A stretch of 64,000 nucleotides of DNA from Bradyrhizobium australiense (GCF_013114825.1 NZ_JAAVLX010000002.1:248001-312000); one strand, 5' to 3'; counted from the first letter of the stretch, positions 53,477-62,893 are shown. Notes: a model not told the origin generated them from the sequence alone. Made by a program: numbers and translations.

Positions 53477-54740
53477 AGACCAACTGCTTCAGCGTCCGCT
53501 GGATGCGCTGGCGTTCCGTCGGCGTCTGCTCGAGCAGCACGAAGAACATATCCTGCTTGCGGTCGACCACGAAATAGCAGCCGCTGGCGCCATCCCATTT
53601 CAATTCGCCAAGAGAGCCCGGCGGCGGCGGCTTGGCGTTGCCAGGATCGGTGCGCACCGCAAGCCCGAACCCGAAGCCGAAGCCGTCTCCGGGGAAGTAG
53701 AAATAGTCGCGATCGACCCCCGACCCGGGGCCGATGTGGTCCGTCGTCATCAGCTTGAACGTCTCGGGCTTCAAATAAGTCTTGCCCTCGAACGTGCCGC
53801 CATTGAGCAGCATCTGCGTAAATCGCCGGTAGTCCGCCATGGTCGAGTACATGCCGCCGCTCGCGAACTCCACTTTCTTGACGTTAGTCGGGTTGGTGTC
53901 GCGGCCGACGCGGAAATTGCTGTCGTTCGGCACCGGCAGCGCGATCCGCTTCTGCTTCTCCGGATCGGTGATGTAGAAGCCGGTGTCGACCATGCCGAGC
54001 GGATCGAGCAGCCTTTCACGCATGATCGTAAGCAGGGATTTTCCGGACGCGACTTCCATCACCCGTGCCAGAACGTCGGTGGAATGGCCGTATTGCCATA
54101 GCGCGCCGGGCTGATTGTGCAGCGGCAGTTTGGCGATCCGCTCGGCGAACTCGGCCAGATCGAAATCGCCCTCATAGATGTTGGCGGCCGCATAGGCCTT
54201 GCGGACCAGACTGTCACCGTAGAAGCCATAGGTGATCCCCGACGTATGCAGCATCAGGTCGCGGACAGCCATCGGCCGGTTCGGTGGCACTAGCTCGAGC
54301 GTCTTGGTGCCGTCCTCGTTCTTCTTCTCGACACCGACTTTCACATTCGCGAAGGATGGAATGTATTTTGAGACGGGATCGTCGAGCTTGATCGTGCCGT
54401 CCTCGACCAATTGCATGGCCACGACCGACGTGATCGCCTTCGTCATCGAGAACAGGCGGAAGATGGTCTTGTCAGTGATTGGCTTCTTGGACTCCACGTC
54501 CTGAACGCCGAAGGTCTCGTGATAGATCGGCTTGCCGTGCTGCTGGATCAAGACGTTCGCGCCGGCGATTTTGCCGGTCGCCACCTCGTTCCTGAAGAAC
54601 TCGGTGACCTTCGCAAGCTTGTTCTTGTTGAAATGCGCGCCGGCGGGAATATCGAATGTGCCCTCGGCACGGACTTGTGGCCCTGCCACTAGCATCAGCG
54701 CGCCGCAGGTGAGCGCGCGCCGCAATCGACGTGAGTTCAT
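53457..54740 (-). CDS. serine hydrolase, beta-lactamase/family VIII esterase type (copy 1)
   Basis: A 427-residue paralogue of the next gene. The signal peptide runs MNSRRLRRALTCGALMLVAG with cleavage after VRA. Motifs are SMTK (S98, K101), YGH in WQYGHSTDVLARV, LMLHTSGITYGFYGD and WDGASGCYFVVDRKQD. ATG 54740 follows a GGAGGGGG ribosome site; the longer frame to 54827 has no signal peptide. The two genes overlap by 20 bases and form an operon. The paired exported esterases suggest processing of an envelope or plant-derived ester, which remains inference. Confidence 0.88.
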   Translation of the reverse strand: MNSRRLRRALTCGALMLVAGPQVRAEGTFDIPAGAHFNKNKLAKVTEFFRNEVATGKIAGANVLIQQHGKPIYHETFGVQDVESKKPITDKTIFRLFSMTKAITSVVAMQLVEDGTIKLDDPVSKYIPSFANVKVGVEKKNEDGTKTLELVPPNRPMAVRDLMLHTSGITYGFYGDSLVRKAYAAANIYEGDFDLAEFAERIAKLPLHNQPGALWQYGHSTDVLARVMEVASGKSLLTIMRERLLDPLGMVDTGFYITDPEKQKRIALPVPNDSNFRVGRDTNPTNVKKVEFASGGMYSTMADYRRFTQMLLNGGTFEGKTYLKPETFKLMTTDHIGPGSGVDRDYFYFPGDGFGFGFGLAVRTDPGNAKPPPPGSLGELKWDGASGCYFVVDRKQDMFFVLLEQTPTERQRIQRTLKQLVYEALEN

Positions 54741-54783
54741 TGGAACCCCCCTCCGGAATTCGGAGAGGAGTGTAGCTGCGGCG

Positions 54784-55338
54784 TCAGTCGGCGCAAGGGC
54801 TGCCAAAGGCCGCCAGTGCCTGTTCATGCAGCCGAGCGCTGTCGGGAGAGAAGCAGCAGAAGATAACCCTTGTCACGGCAGGTGCAGCAGCCAGCGCATC
54901 GACAATAGTAGCGACCGCAATGCCGGCGGCGCGGTCGGCAGGAAAGCGATAGATGCCGGTAGAAATCGCTGGAAAGGCGACGGATGCGAGCCCGTGCTTC
55001 TGGCAGAGCTCCATCGAGCGGCGATAGCAGGAGGCGAGCAGATCGTCCTGGTCGAGGGTGCCGCCGTTCCACACAGGTCCGACCGTGTGGATCACGTGCT
55101 TTGCCTTGAGCCGATAGCCCTTGGTGATTTTGGCGTCGCCGGTCTCGCAGCCATTGAGCGTGCGGCACTCGGCTAGGAGTTCCGGCCCCGCAGCACGATG
55201 GATCGCGCCATCGACGCCGCCCCCGCCGAGCAGCGACGAGTTCGCGGCGTTGACGACGGCGTCAACGCGCAGTGTCGTAATGTCGGCAACAATGACTTCC
55301 AGCCGCGCCTGGCCGACCTGGCGCGCCAGCCCGCTCAG
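54784..55338 (-). CDS. macro-domain protein (O-acetyl-ADP-ribose deacetylase type)
   Basis: A macro-domain of about 184 residues. The frame contains [20 protein letters not shown] with the ADP-ribose Asn-rich loop and [17 protein letters not shown], then the GTGIYRFP-like [14 protein letters not shown]. These mark the YmdB/TARG-like class that removes ADP-ribose or deacetylates O-acetyl-ADP-ribose. The N-terminal half is required for the fold, but the first ATG/GTG/TTG in the frame is GTG 55095, too late. The frame is closed by a stop upstream (TGA inside grxD), and the only usable start is CTG 55338, which overlaps the grxD TGA as CTGA. Strong coupling to grxD translation is implied. Confidence 0.75.
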   Translation of the reverse strand: MSGLARQVGQARLEVIVADITTLRVDAVVNAANSSLLGGGGVDGAIHRAAGPELLAECRTLNGCETGDAKITKGYRLKAKHVIHTVGPVWNGGTLDQDDLLASCYRRSMELCQKHGLASVAFPAISTGIYRFPADRAAGIAVATIVDALAAAPAVTRVIFCCFSPDSARLHEQALAAFGSPCAD

Positions 55339-55673
55339 GCGGAAGCCGCCGCGTTGACGGTGACGCCCTTGTCGACAAAGAGCTGCTGCAATTCACCGGC
55401 CTGGAACATCTCACGGATGATGTCGCAGCCGCCGACGAATTCGCCCTTGACGTAGAGCTGCGGGATGGTCGGCCAGTTCGAGTATTCCTTGATGCCGTTG
55501 CGAAGCTCGGCGGATTCCAGGACGTTCAGCCCCTTGTAGCCAACGCCGACGTGGTCGAGGATCTGCACCACCTGGCCGGAAAAGCCGCACTGCGGAAACT
55601 GCGGCGTGCCCTTCATGAACAGCACGACGTCGTTCGACTTCACTTCGTTGTCGATGAATTGTTCGATGCTCAT
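55335..55673 (-). CDS. grxD: monothiol glutaredoxin, GrxD/Grx4 type
   Basis: A 112-residue CGFS-type monothiol glutaredoxin that binds and transfers [2Fe-2S] clusters with glutathione, often with a BolA partner (a BolA-like gene is at 60294). The active site is CGFS with C29 ([10 protein letters not shown]), and [19 protein letters not shown] is the glutathione-binding part. ATG 55673 starts it. Its TGA overlaps the CTG of the macro-domain frame. Confidence 0.96.
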   Translation of the reverse strand: MSIEQFIDNEVKSNDVVLFMKGTPQFPQCGFSGQVVQILDHVGVGYKGLNVLESAELRNGIKEYSNWPTIPQLYVKGEFVGGCDIIREMFQAGELQQLFVDKGVTVNAAASA

Positions 55674-55976
55674 ATTTGCTTCCTTTTGGGGCTGAGCCCC
55701 CTGCGGCGTCGCCTAACGGGCCGGCTCGTCCATGTAACCCGGATACTTGCCATATATGTAGCCCAAACCGTTGTGCATCCAAAGCAAAATGGCGAAGAGC
55801 TGGCATGCGCGGGGCCGGCTCGGGGCACCTCGTGCGACCGCAGCCTATAGTCTGACGGCATCAATATCATAGCGGGGGAAGGCTTTTTTCCCGGACCGGA
55901 ACCCCTATCTAGGACGGACCGCCCGTCGGGAACCAGTTTCCCAGACTAACGTTCTCCATGCTGACCGGAGACACCA
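55674..55976. other. divergent intergenic region between grxD and egtB
   Basis: About 300 bases holding the promoters of grxD (leftwards) and egtB (rightwards). No gene, convincing promoter pair or palindrome was identified; frames present lack ribosome sites. Confidence 0.45.
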
Positions 55977-57227
55977 GTGACGAAACCAGTATCCGCCGCC
56001 GCGTTCGCCACCCCTGCCCCGTCACTTTTCTCAGATTCCGGCACCCTCGCCCAGAATTTGGTGGAAGCTTATCTGGCTGTTCGCGGCCAGACCGAGCGCC
56101 GGGCCGCTCCCCTTAGCCCCGAGGACCAGCTCATCCAGTCGATGCCGGACGCCAGCCCGGCCAAATGGCATCGCGCCCATACCACCTGGTTCTTCGAGCA
56201 ATTCCTGCTCGGCGAGCACTGCCAGGGTTACCAGCCCTTTCACCCCGACTACGCATTTCTGTTCAATTCCTATTATGTCAGCGCCGGGCCGCGGCACGCC
56301 CGTCACCAGCGCGGCCATTTGACCCGCCCGAGCGCGGACGAGGTCACCGCCTATCGCCGGCATGTCGATGCCGCCGTGATAAAATTCTTCCAGACCGCGG
56401 GCGAGGAGCGCCTCGCCAAGCTCGTCCCACTCGTCGAGGTTGGTCTCAACCACGAGCAGCAGCATCAGGAATTGATGCTGACCGACATCCTGCACGCCTT
56501 TGCCCAGAACCCAATCCCGCCGGCCTACGATCCATCCTGGCGCTTCCCGGCGCCGCATCGCTCAGCAGAGGAGTGGACCACCCTCAACGAGGGCATCCAC
56601 ACCGTCGGCCACACCGACGACAGCTTCCATTTCGACAATGAAAAGCCCGCGCACCGTGCCCTGGTCGGCCCGGTCAGGCTCGCCCGCAACCTCGTGAGCA
56701 ATGCCGAGTGGCTCGCCTTCATGCAGGACGGCGGCTATGGCACCGCCACGCTGTGGCTGATGGACGGCTTTACCGCGGTCGCCGATGAGGGCTGGCAGGC
56801 CCCCGGCCACTGGCGCCAGGTCGACGGCGAATGGCGGATCATGACTCTCGGCGGCTTGCAGCCGATCGATCCGGCCGCCCCGGTCTGCCATGTCAGCTAC
56901 TACGAGGCGGACGCGTTCGCGCGCTGGGCCGGCCGTCATCTGCCGACCGAGATGGAGTGGGAGGTCGCCGCCCGCGCCGGCCAGCTCACCGATGCCTTCG
57001 GCATCGTCTGGCAGTGGACCCGCAGCTCCTACTCCCCCTACCCCGGCTACCGCGCCATCGAGGGCGCTCTCGGGGAATACAACGGCAAGTTCATGGTCAA
57101 CCAACTGGTGCTGCGCGGCTCGTCGCTTGCGACTCCGGCCGGGCACAGCCGTATCACCTACCGTAACTTCTTCTACCCGCACCACCGCTGGCAATTCACG
57201 GGGCTACGCCTCGCCGACTACGCCTGA
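55977..57227 (+). CDS. egtB: ergothioneine biosynthesis sulfoxide synthase EgtB
   Basis: A 416-residue non-haem iron enzyme joining trimethylhistidine to a thiol donor as sulfoxide in ergothioneine synthesis. The DinB-like N-terminal domain has HRAHTTWFFE (H65/H68) and HEQQHQELMLTDILH (H159, H163) for iron binding. The FGE-sulfatase-like C-terminal domain spans about 180-416 with RHLPTEMEWEVAARAG and RGSSLATPAGHSRITYRNFF. The start is GTG 55977 behind CGGAG. egtD follows after 48 bases; egtA and egtC are absent, as is usual in proteobacteria. Confidence 0.94.
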   Translation: MTKPVSAAAFATPAPSLFSDSGTLAQNLVEAYLAVRGQTERRAAPLSPEDQLIQSMPDASPAKWHRAHTTWFFEQFLLGEHCQGYQPFHPDYAFLFNSYYVSAGPRHARHQRGHLTRPSADEVTAYRRHVDAAVIKFFQTAGEERLAKLVPLVEVGLNHEQQHQELMLTDILHAFAQNPIPPAYDPSWRFPAPHRSAEEWTTLNEGIHTVGHTDDSFHFDNEKPAHRALVGPVRLARNLVSNAEWLAFMQDGGYGTATLWLMDGFTAVADEGWQAPGHWRQVDGEWRIMTLGGLQPIDPAAPVCHVSYYEADAFARWAGRHLPTEMEWEVAARAGQLTDAFGIVWQWTRSSYSPYPGYRAIEGALGEYNGKFMVNQLVLRGSSLATPAGHSRITYRNFFYPHHRWQFTGLRLADYA

Positions 57228-57275
57228 CATTTTCGATCATCGAAGCGCGCCGGAAAGCGCGTTCGGGAGAGTATC

Positions 57276-58247
57276 ATGAATTTGCATGCCGCCGCCTTGG
57301 CCCAAACGCACCCGTTCGATGAGCAGACGTCCGGCTTTGCCGGTGATGTGATCGGCGACCTGTCGCAATTCCCCAAGCGCCTGTCGCCGAAATATTTTTA
57401 CGACGCCGCAGGCTCGGAGCTGTTCGAGCAGATCACGGTACTGCCGGAATATTATCCGACCCGCACCGAGCTCGGCATTCTGCGGAGCCGCGGCGACGAA
57501 ATCGCCGCAACCATTCCAAAGGGCGCGGCCCTGGTCGAATTCGGCGCCGGTGCAACCACCAAGGTCCGCCTGCTGTTGGAGCGTTGCGATTTTTCCGCCT
57601 ATGTCCCGGTCGATATTTCCGGCGATTTCCTGAACGCGCAGGCCAGCGGCTTGCGCAAGGATTTTCCCGACCTCGGCGTTTATCCGGTGGCCGCCGACTT
57701 CACCGCGCCGTTCGACCTGCCGGCCGAAATCGCAGACCAGCCCAAGGTCGGATTTTTCCCGGGGTCGACGCTCGGCAATTTCGAGCCGCACGAAGCGCGC
57801 GCCTTCCTGCATAGCGCACGCGACATTCTGGGTGAAGGCGCGCAGATGATCATCGGGGTCGACCTCGAGAAGAACGAGCGCGTGCTCTATGACGCCTATA
57901 ACGACGCTGCCGGCGTCACCGCGAAATTCAATCTCAACGTCCTGGTCCGCATCAACCGCGAGCTCGGCGGCAATTTCGACGTCTCCGCCTTCATGCACCG
58001 CTCAGTCTATAATCGCGAGCGCCACCGCATCGAGATGCACTTGATTTCCAAGAGGGCGCAGAGCGTGCGCATCCTGGGACGGAATTTTTCATTCCGTCCC
58101 GGCGAGAGCATCCACACTGAGTCTAGTTACAAATATAGCCTCGACCGCTTCGCCGTGTTGGCGCGCGAGTCGGGCTGGTCGGTGCGGGAATCCTGGACCG
58201 ATCGCGACCAGATGTTCTCCGTTCACGCGTTGGTGGCGTCGGACTGA
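57276..58247 (+). CDS. egtD: L-histidine N-alpha-methyltransferase EgtD
   Basis: A 323-residue SAM-dependent enzyme trimethylating histidine to hercynine, the first step of ergothioneine synthesis. Family blocks are LSPKYFYDAAGSELFEQIT, LPEYYPTRTE, LVEFGAGATTKVRLLL (SAM site), VPVDISGDFL and FFPGSTLGNFEP. ATG 57276 is 48 bases after egtB in the same operon. The pair gives a plausible complete route from histidine to the sulfoxide intermediate; the final C-S lyase is elsewhere. Confidence 0.95.
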   Translation: MNLHAAALAQTHPFDEQTSGFAGDVIGDLSQFPKRLSPKYFYDAAGSELFEQITVLPEYYPTRTELGILRSRGDEIAATIPKGAALVEFGAGATTKVRLLLERCDFSAYVPVDISGDFLNAQASGLRKDFPDLGVYPVAADFTAPFDLPAEIADQPKVGFFPGSTLGNFEPHEARAFLHSARDILGEGAQMIIGVDLEKNERVLYDAYNDAAGVTAKFNLNVLVRINRELGGNFDVSAFMHRSVYNRERHRIEMHLISKRAQSVRILGRNFSFRPGESIHTESSYKYSLDRFAVLARESGWSVRESWTDRDQMFSVHALVASD

Positions 58248-58270
58248 GAATTGGCGACGGGCTTTGCGGT

Positions 58271-58570
58271 TCACGTCTTGCAGACGGACCGCCTGCGGTC
58301 CGGCCGTGGTCTGCGTGTTGGCGCAATCCGGGGAGCGACAGATATCCAGTCGTCGGACAATCGGTCTGCACCCAACAGCCAGGCGTGAATGATCCGCCAC
58401 TTGTCCTGTCCGCGAGACTGGAAATCCAGTAGCGGAGATCCTGCGTCCTGCAGTTCGTGAAAGAACTTCAACGAGTCTTTTCCAGTCGGTCCGTCCGGCT
58501 CGATCGCCTGCGTCAATATCCAGCGGTCCCACTCTTGAATGATGCGTACTCTTGCTTCACTTTGTTTCAT
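58271..58570 (-). CDS. small conserved-looking hypothetical protein
   Basis: A 99-residue soluble protein (MKQSEARVRIIQEWDRWIL...), rich in Trp and charged residues, ending in a basic tail (RPRPDRRRSVCKT). ATG 58570 is favoured over longer frames because it starts the compact, helical-looking region. There is no recognised domain or membrane segment. It is convergent with egtD. Confidence 0.6.
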   Translation of the reverse strand: MKQSEARVRIIQEWDRWILTQAIEPDGPTGKDSLKFFHELQDAGSPLLDFQSRGQDKWRIIHAWLLGADRLSDDWISVAPRIAPTRRPRPDRRRSVCKT

Positions 58571-58845
58571 AGGCGCGTATTCCCAGCCACGGCTCCCCCG
58601 TAGGCACTGAGTGATCGCGCTGGTCAAGGTTTGATGGAAGGTGCTACGCCGCCGCGCGTCTCCGCACCTTGCCGGGCTTAGTATAACCAAACTTCTTAAC
58701 AAGTGTTCATCTTTATTACCCCGCCCGCAAAACGGTCCATCTGCGCTGTCGTTTCCCCTTCGAAATGTCCAATTTTTGACGCGGACTCAGCCGAGCCTCC
58801 GCGGCAGCATGGCTTGGGGTGAGTTCGTGCCAGGGGATTTCAGTC

Positions 58846-59085
58846 ATGGGCAACGCATATCCAGCGTCCAGCAACCACAGGCAACATTCGGGATCGTCGT
58901 CTGTTCACAATAATACGGAGACGGGCTGGGACGAGGGAGTAGACACCGAGCGGGTGGCGCTTCGCGAGGAAAATGCGAGGCTTCGCGCTCTCGTCGTCCA
59001 ACTGTCAAATCTCGTTCTCAGAAATGTCGTCGATCAGCACAGCTCACCGCAATTGGTGCCGGTGAGGCGGCCCAGGCTGGATTAA
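58846..59085 (+). CDS. small coiled-coil hypothetical protein
   Basis: A 79-residue protein with a disordered, Ser/His-rich N-terminus and a C-terminal leucine-heptad region (LREENARLRALVVQLSNLVL) that predicts a coiled coil. ATG 58846 follows GGGG. No function can be assigned. It is convergent with ltrA, with only five bases between. Confidence 0.6.
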   Translation: MGNAYPASSNHRQHSGSSSVHNNTETGWDEGVDTERVALREENARLRALVVQLSNLVLRNVVDQHSSPQLVPVRRPRLD

Positions 59086-59090
59086 AGACA

Positions 59091-60269
59091 CTATCCTGCC
59101 GGATCGGATCGCAGCGAAACTGATTCCCACACCGCGACCGCGATCATGATCGCGGTGGTCAGGATCGACAGCATCAACGGCGACCATGCGCTTGCGAACC
59201 AGGCGAGCACGCAAAGCGCGATGATGCCCGCCCCGTGCGAGAGCTGAAGGAAGCCGCGAAAGCTCAGCTTGAACAGGATGGTCCCGAACAGAAACAGTAG
59301 GGGACCGCCGATCGCGCTCGTTACCGTCTTGAGATCGGAATGACCGCCCGGGTGCTTCAGCACCAGTTCGTCCGCCACTGCCGCGACGATGATGCCGGCC
59401 ACGATCGGCATGTGCAGATAGGTATAGGCGAGCCGCGCCAGCCTCCCCGGCTCGCTCGATTTTGAGAGCTGTTCGGAGCCGGCCTCGGCGCCGACATGGA
59501 AATAGATCCACCACATCGCGAGGCTGCCGAGGAAGGCCGAGACAAATCCCAGAACGGTTTCGGTTGTCCAGGTGAGTTCGGCAAAGGTCGCGCCGATGAC
59601 CACGATAGATTCGCCGAGCGCAATGATGATGAACAGCGCGCAGCGCTCGGCCATGTGGCCGCCTTCGATCATCCAGTCCGCGACGGACGACGCGCCGTAG
59701 CGGGGAATCCAGAACCGCACCGCCGGCGAAATATACTCGATGACGAGCGCAATGGCCCACAGCATCAGCCGCGGCTGCCCTTCCACTACTCCGCCGGCGA
59801 TCCAAAAGACGGCCGACACCGAAAGCCAGGCGGCGATCCGGATTGCATTCATGCGTGTCCGCGGCCGCGACGGCGGCGTCGACAACCACAGAAATATCGT
59901 CTTGCCGACCTGCATCGCCGCATAGGCGATGGCAAACCACAATCCCCGCGCTTCAAACGCCGCCGGAATCGAGGTCGACAGCACCAGCCCGCCCAGCATC
60001 ATCGCGAACAGCAGGAGACGGACCGGCGTCTTTTCGGGATCAAGCCAGTTGGTGATCCAGGAGGTGAAGACCCATACCCACCAGACCGCGAGAAACAGCA
60101 GCGTGACCTGCAACGCACCGAGCGGCGTAAAGTGAGCCAGCAGCGTATGCGAAATTTGCGTGACGGCAAAGACGAAGACGAGGTCGAAGAACAGCTCCGC
60201 GTAAGTGACGCGGCTATGCTGGTGCGGCACGATCGGGCGAAACAGCGCGCCGTGTGTGTTGTCTGCCAT
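59091..60269 (-). CDS. LtrA family low-temperature requirement membrane protein
   Basis: A 392-residue membrane protein with about ten hydrophobic helices. The LtrA hallmarks are VTYAELFFDLVFVFAVTQIS near the N-terminus, WWVWVFTSWITNWLDP, and HMAERCALFIIIALGESIV mid-protein. The family was named for low-temperature growth in Listeria; its biochemical role is unknown. ATG 60269 begins it; the BolA-like gene ends 24 bases upstream on the same strand. Confidence 0.92.
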   Translation of the reverse strand: MADNTHGALFRPIVPHQHSRVTYAELFFDLVFVFAVTQISHTLLAHFTPLGALQVTLLFLAVWWVWVFTSWITNWLDPEKTPVRLLLFAMMLGGLVLSTSIPAAFEARGLWFAIAYAAMQVGKTIFLWLSTPPSRPRTRMNAIRIAAWLSVSAVFWIAGGVVEGQPRLMLWAIALVIEYISPAVRFWIPRYGASSVADWMIEGGHMAERCALFIIIALGESIVVIGATFAELTWTTETVLGFVSAFLGSLAMWWIYFHVGAEAGSEQLSKSSEPGRLARLAYTYLHMPIVAGIIVAAVADELVLKHPGGHSDLKTVTSAIGGPLLFLFGTILFKLSFRGFLQLSHGAGIIALCVLAWFASAWSPLMLSILTTAIMIAVAVWESVSLRSDPAG

Positions 60270-60293
60270 CGATGCCCAGCCGCCCGTCGGGGA

Positions 60294-60548
60294 CTAGCTG
60301 TCCGGCACTCCGGGTCCGCCAGGGACCCCGGTCTGCAGCGCCAGCGCATGCAACAAGCCACCCATCTGTCCCTTGAGCGACTGATAGACGATCTGGTGCT
60401 GCTGCACGCGCGACTTGCCGCGGAACGACTCCGAGATCACCGTCGCGGCGTAATGGTCGCCATCGCCTGCGAGATCGCGGATCGTCACCTCGGCATCGGG
60501 GATAGCTGCCTTGATCATCGACTCGATATCGTGGGCATCCATCGGCAT
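60294..60548 (-). CDS. BolA family protein
   Basis: An 84-residue BolA-like protein, probably the short class that pairs with CGFS glutaredoxins in [2Fe-2S] handling. Signatures are IESMIKAAIPDAEVTIRDLAG, DHYAATVISESFRGKSRVQQ with the conserved HQIVYQSLKGQMGG end. The conserved His in HQIVY, a typical cluster ligand, is present. It starts at ATG 60548 and precedes ltrA on the same strand. Confidence 0.9.
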   Translation of the reverse strand: MPMDAHDIESMIKAAIPDAEVTIRDLAGDGDHYAATVISESFRGKSRVQQHQIVYQSLKGQMGGLLHALALQTGVPGGPGVPDS

Positions 60549-60732
60549 TCCAGCATGTCTCCTCAGGTGTTTTCGAATCACGGCCGGCTCGCGCGACCGT
60601 GACGGCCAAACCTAGCGCGTACGCCCTTCTAGGTCACGCCTGGCGGCACTATATTCCGGGCCGAACCGTTTGACACCGCGAGATCCCGTCGCGCCCGATC
60701 ATTCGGGCTGACCGAAAAAGAGGCTCAAAATC

Positions 60733-61092
60733 ATGAAATTGCCCGGTCCCGACCATCCGATCACGATTACGACAAACCCCAAGCGCGTCCGGGTCTCGGC
60801 AAATGGCGTGGTCATTGCCGATACCACCCGCGCGCTGACCCTGAATGAAGCCAGCTATCCGGCGGTGCAATATGTGCCGCGCGAGGACGCCAACATGGCG
60901 CTATTGTCCCGCACCGAGCGGACCACGCACTGCCCTTATAAGGGTGACGCGAACTACTTCAGCATCAACGCCAACGGCAAGAGCCTCGAAAATTCGATCT
61001 GGACCTATGAGAAGCCATTCCCGGCCATGGCTGAGATCGCCGGCCATCTGGCGTTCTATCCAGACAAGGTGACGATCGAGGAAGTGGCGTAG
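60733..61092 (+). CDS. DUF427 domain protein
   Basis: A 119-residue protein of the DUF427 family (beta-rich fold, no known enzyme activity). Family signatures are RVRVSANGVVIADTTRAL, YVPREDANMALL, and TTHCPYKGDANYFSI with the conserved Cys-Pro-Tyr-Lys, followed by ENSIWTYEKPFPAM. ATG 60733 begins it. It is monocistronic and followed by a palindromic repeat. Confidence 0.93.
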   Translation: MKLPGPDHPITITTNPKRVRVSANGVVIADTTRALTLNEASYPAVQYVPREDANMALLSRTERTTHCPYKGDANYFSINANGKSLENSIWTYEKPFPAMAEIAGHLAFYPDKVTIEEVA

Positions 61093-61119
61093 TAGAGCAG
61101 CGGCGTAATAGAGGAGAAC

Positions 61120-61220
61120 GTCATTCCGGCGCGATGCGAAGCATCGAATTGCAGTGCGCAATTGCACACCTGAGAATCTCGAGATTCCGGGTCTGGCGCT
61201 TTGCGCCGTCCCGGAATGAC
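61120..61220. repeat. palindromic intergenic repeat, GTCATTCCGG family
   Basis: GTCATTCCGGCGCGATGCGAA at the left and GCGCCGTCCCGGAATGAC at the right are inverted ends, with an inner TCTCGAGA palindrome as in the 2262-2364 copy. A partial extra end, CCCGGAATGACGGC, sits just beyond at 61232-61246. Confidence 0.88.
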
Positions 61221-61252
61221 GGTGAGAGCTAGCCCGGAATGACGGCGGGGAG

Positions 61253-61426
61253 CTACGCCCTGAATATCGTGAGCCCGAGGATCAGGAGCACCAGGAAGAT
61301 CACGACGAAGACATAGAACAGGAAGCGGGCGATGTCGGCGGAGGCCTCCGAAATGCCGGTGAAGCCGAGAATGCCGGCGACAACAGACACCAGGAAGAAG
61401 ATCAGCGCCCATTTCAGAATTGTCAT
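61253..61426 (-). CDS. DUF1328 small membrane protein
   Basis: A 57-residue protein with two membrane helices ([20 protein letters not shown] and [18 protein letters not shown]), a DUF1328/YtjA family member often induced by stress. GGAG precedes ATG 61426; the longer frame to 61765 is a different kind of sequence upstream. Function unknown. Confidence 0.88.
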   Translation of the reverse strand: MTILKWALIFFLVSVVAGILGFTGISEASADIARFLFYVFVVIFLVLLILGLTIFRA

Positions 61427-61615
61427 TGCGTGCTCCGCGACCTTCATGGCCGCGCCCATGGCGGCCAATCCATCCACTGGTCCTAACTGCGGGTTGCGTC
61501 GCGGGTTCCGCACCAACCCGGCACGACGATGCGGAGGTGTCGGGCACAATTCGTCCTTGCTGAATCGGGTTCCCCGCTGCAACATTTGACCAGATAGCCT
61601 GGCCGGGAGGCCCGC

Positions 61616-62800
61616 ATGACATCGATTTCCACCGTGGGACGTGCCGACGTGAGCGCAGTGCCCGAAGCCAAATCGCGAAACCTTTCGCTTGATCGCGCCC
61701 GCACCTTCCTGACGCTGGTGGTGCTGCTCCACCATGCGGTGATCCCCTATACTTATTTTGGTCATACCGATCCGACGTCATTCTTCGGCTTCGACATGAT
61801 CGTCCTCGCCACTGACAGTTTCTTCATGGCGATGTTCTTTTTCCTGTCCGGACTGTTCGCGTGGTCGGGCATCGCCCGCAAGGGACCGCTGAACTATCTG
61901 GCAGATCGCCTGCTTCGGCTCGGCCTGCCGTTCGTGATCTGCGCATTTACGGTCATTCCGCTCGCCTATTACGCCATCTCGCTCCGGCAGCATCCCGAGG
62001 TCGGCTTCGCGGAGTACTGGTGGAAAACCATCACCGTCGGGCCCTGGCCAAGCGGCCCGATCTGGTTTCTTTGGGTCCTGCTCGGCTTCGACGTGGTTGC
62101 TTGCATCCTGTATCGGTTGTCGCCCAACCTGCTCGATCCGATCAACCGACTCTCGCGGCACGGCCGCCGCCGGCCCGCCGTGTTCTTCGCTGTCATGCTT
62201 GCCGTCACCGCAGCGTTCTATGTTCCCGGGCTGATGCGTTATGGACCAAGCAACTGGTTCGAGTTCGGGCCGTTCTCGGTCCAGCACGGACGCGTGATGC
62301 TCTATGCGAGCTACTTCTTTTTCGGGGCCGGCATCGGCGTCCGGGAGCTGGATCGCGGGCTGCTCGCGGCAGACGGCCGGATGGCGAAAGTCAGTTGGGA
62401 CTGGATGGTGCTCGCGATCGTCCCATATTGCCTGCTGTGGGGGTTGATCTTCATCAAGCGCGAAATTCTGGGGAATCCGTCGCCGTTGCCGAACTGGTAT
62501 GAGGGCATCTATGCCGTCTGCTTCACTGTCTTCAGCGTAGCCATCATGTTCCTGATCCTGGCCTTTTTTCAGAGGTTCAGGCATTCGGGCTCGGCCATGC
62601 TGCTCGATCCGATGCAGGCGGACGCTTATGGTATGTTCCTGGTGCACTACCCGATCGCGCTTTGGCTGCAATACTGGCTGTTCGACTACGAACTGCCAGC
62701 GATAGCCAAGGCCGCGATCGGGTTGGTGCTGACAGTCGCGGCGAGCTGGGCGTTGACGCGAGCGTTGAGGCAGATTCCGGGCGCGACGAAGGTGCTTTGA
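61616..62800 (+). CDS. acyltransferase 3 family membrane protein (OpgC-like)
   Basis: A 394-residue integral membrane acyltransferase. [21 protein letters not shown] has the family Arg and His in TM1, [15 protein letters not shown] the FFxxSG motif, and about ten helices follow. The architecture resembles OpgC-type succinyltransferases of periplasmic glucans, which fits the glucan-related genes at 48.9-52 kb, though the link is inference. CGGGAGG precedes ATG 61616. Confidence 0.9.
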   Translation: MTSISTVGRADVSAVPEAKSRNLSLDRARTFLTLVVLLHHAVIPYTYFGHTDPTSFFGFDMIVLATDSFFMAMFFFLSGLFAWSGIARKGPLNYLADRLLRLGLPFVICAFTVIPLAYYAISLRQHPEVGFAEYWWKTITVGPWPSGPIWFLWVLLGFDVVACILYRLSPNLLDPINRLSRHGRRRPAVFFAVMLAVTAAFYVPGLMRYGPSNWFEFGPFSVQHGRVMLYASYFFFGAGIGVRELDRGLLAADGRMAKVSWDWMVLAIVPYCLLWGLIFIKREILGNPSPLPNWYEGIYAVCFTVFSVAIMFLILAFFQRFRHSGSAMLLDPMQADAYGMFLVHYPIALWLQYWLFDYELPAIAKAAIGLVLTVAASWALTRALRQIPGATKVL

Positions 62801-62813
62801 TTGTCATCGGTCC

Positions 62814-62893
62814 GTAGCCCGGGTGGAGCGCAGCGCAACCCGGGATTCACGGAGGCAGCGGTCCCAGAATTCGCTACGCTCCATCCGGGCTAC
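62814..62893. repeat. palindromic repeat GTAGCCCGGGTGGAGCG family
   Basis: GTAGCCCGGGTGGAGCGCAG at the left and GCTCCATCCGGGCTAC at the right are inverted ends around a second GCGCAACCCGGGATT segment. It lies between the convergent acyltransferase and purL genes. Confidence 0.87.

Noticed and set aside
58078..58099. GGGACGGAAT/ATTCCGTCCC hairpin near egtD's end
   Set aside because: It lies within the conserved egtD coding sequence about 150 bases before the stop, so it is not a terminator.
58089..58532. 147-codon minus frame overlapping the egtD end
   Set aside because: It overlaps egtD coding sequence on the opposite strand and lacks features; the 99-residue frame 58271-58570 is the better gene.
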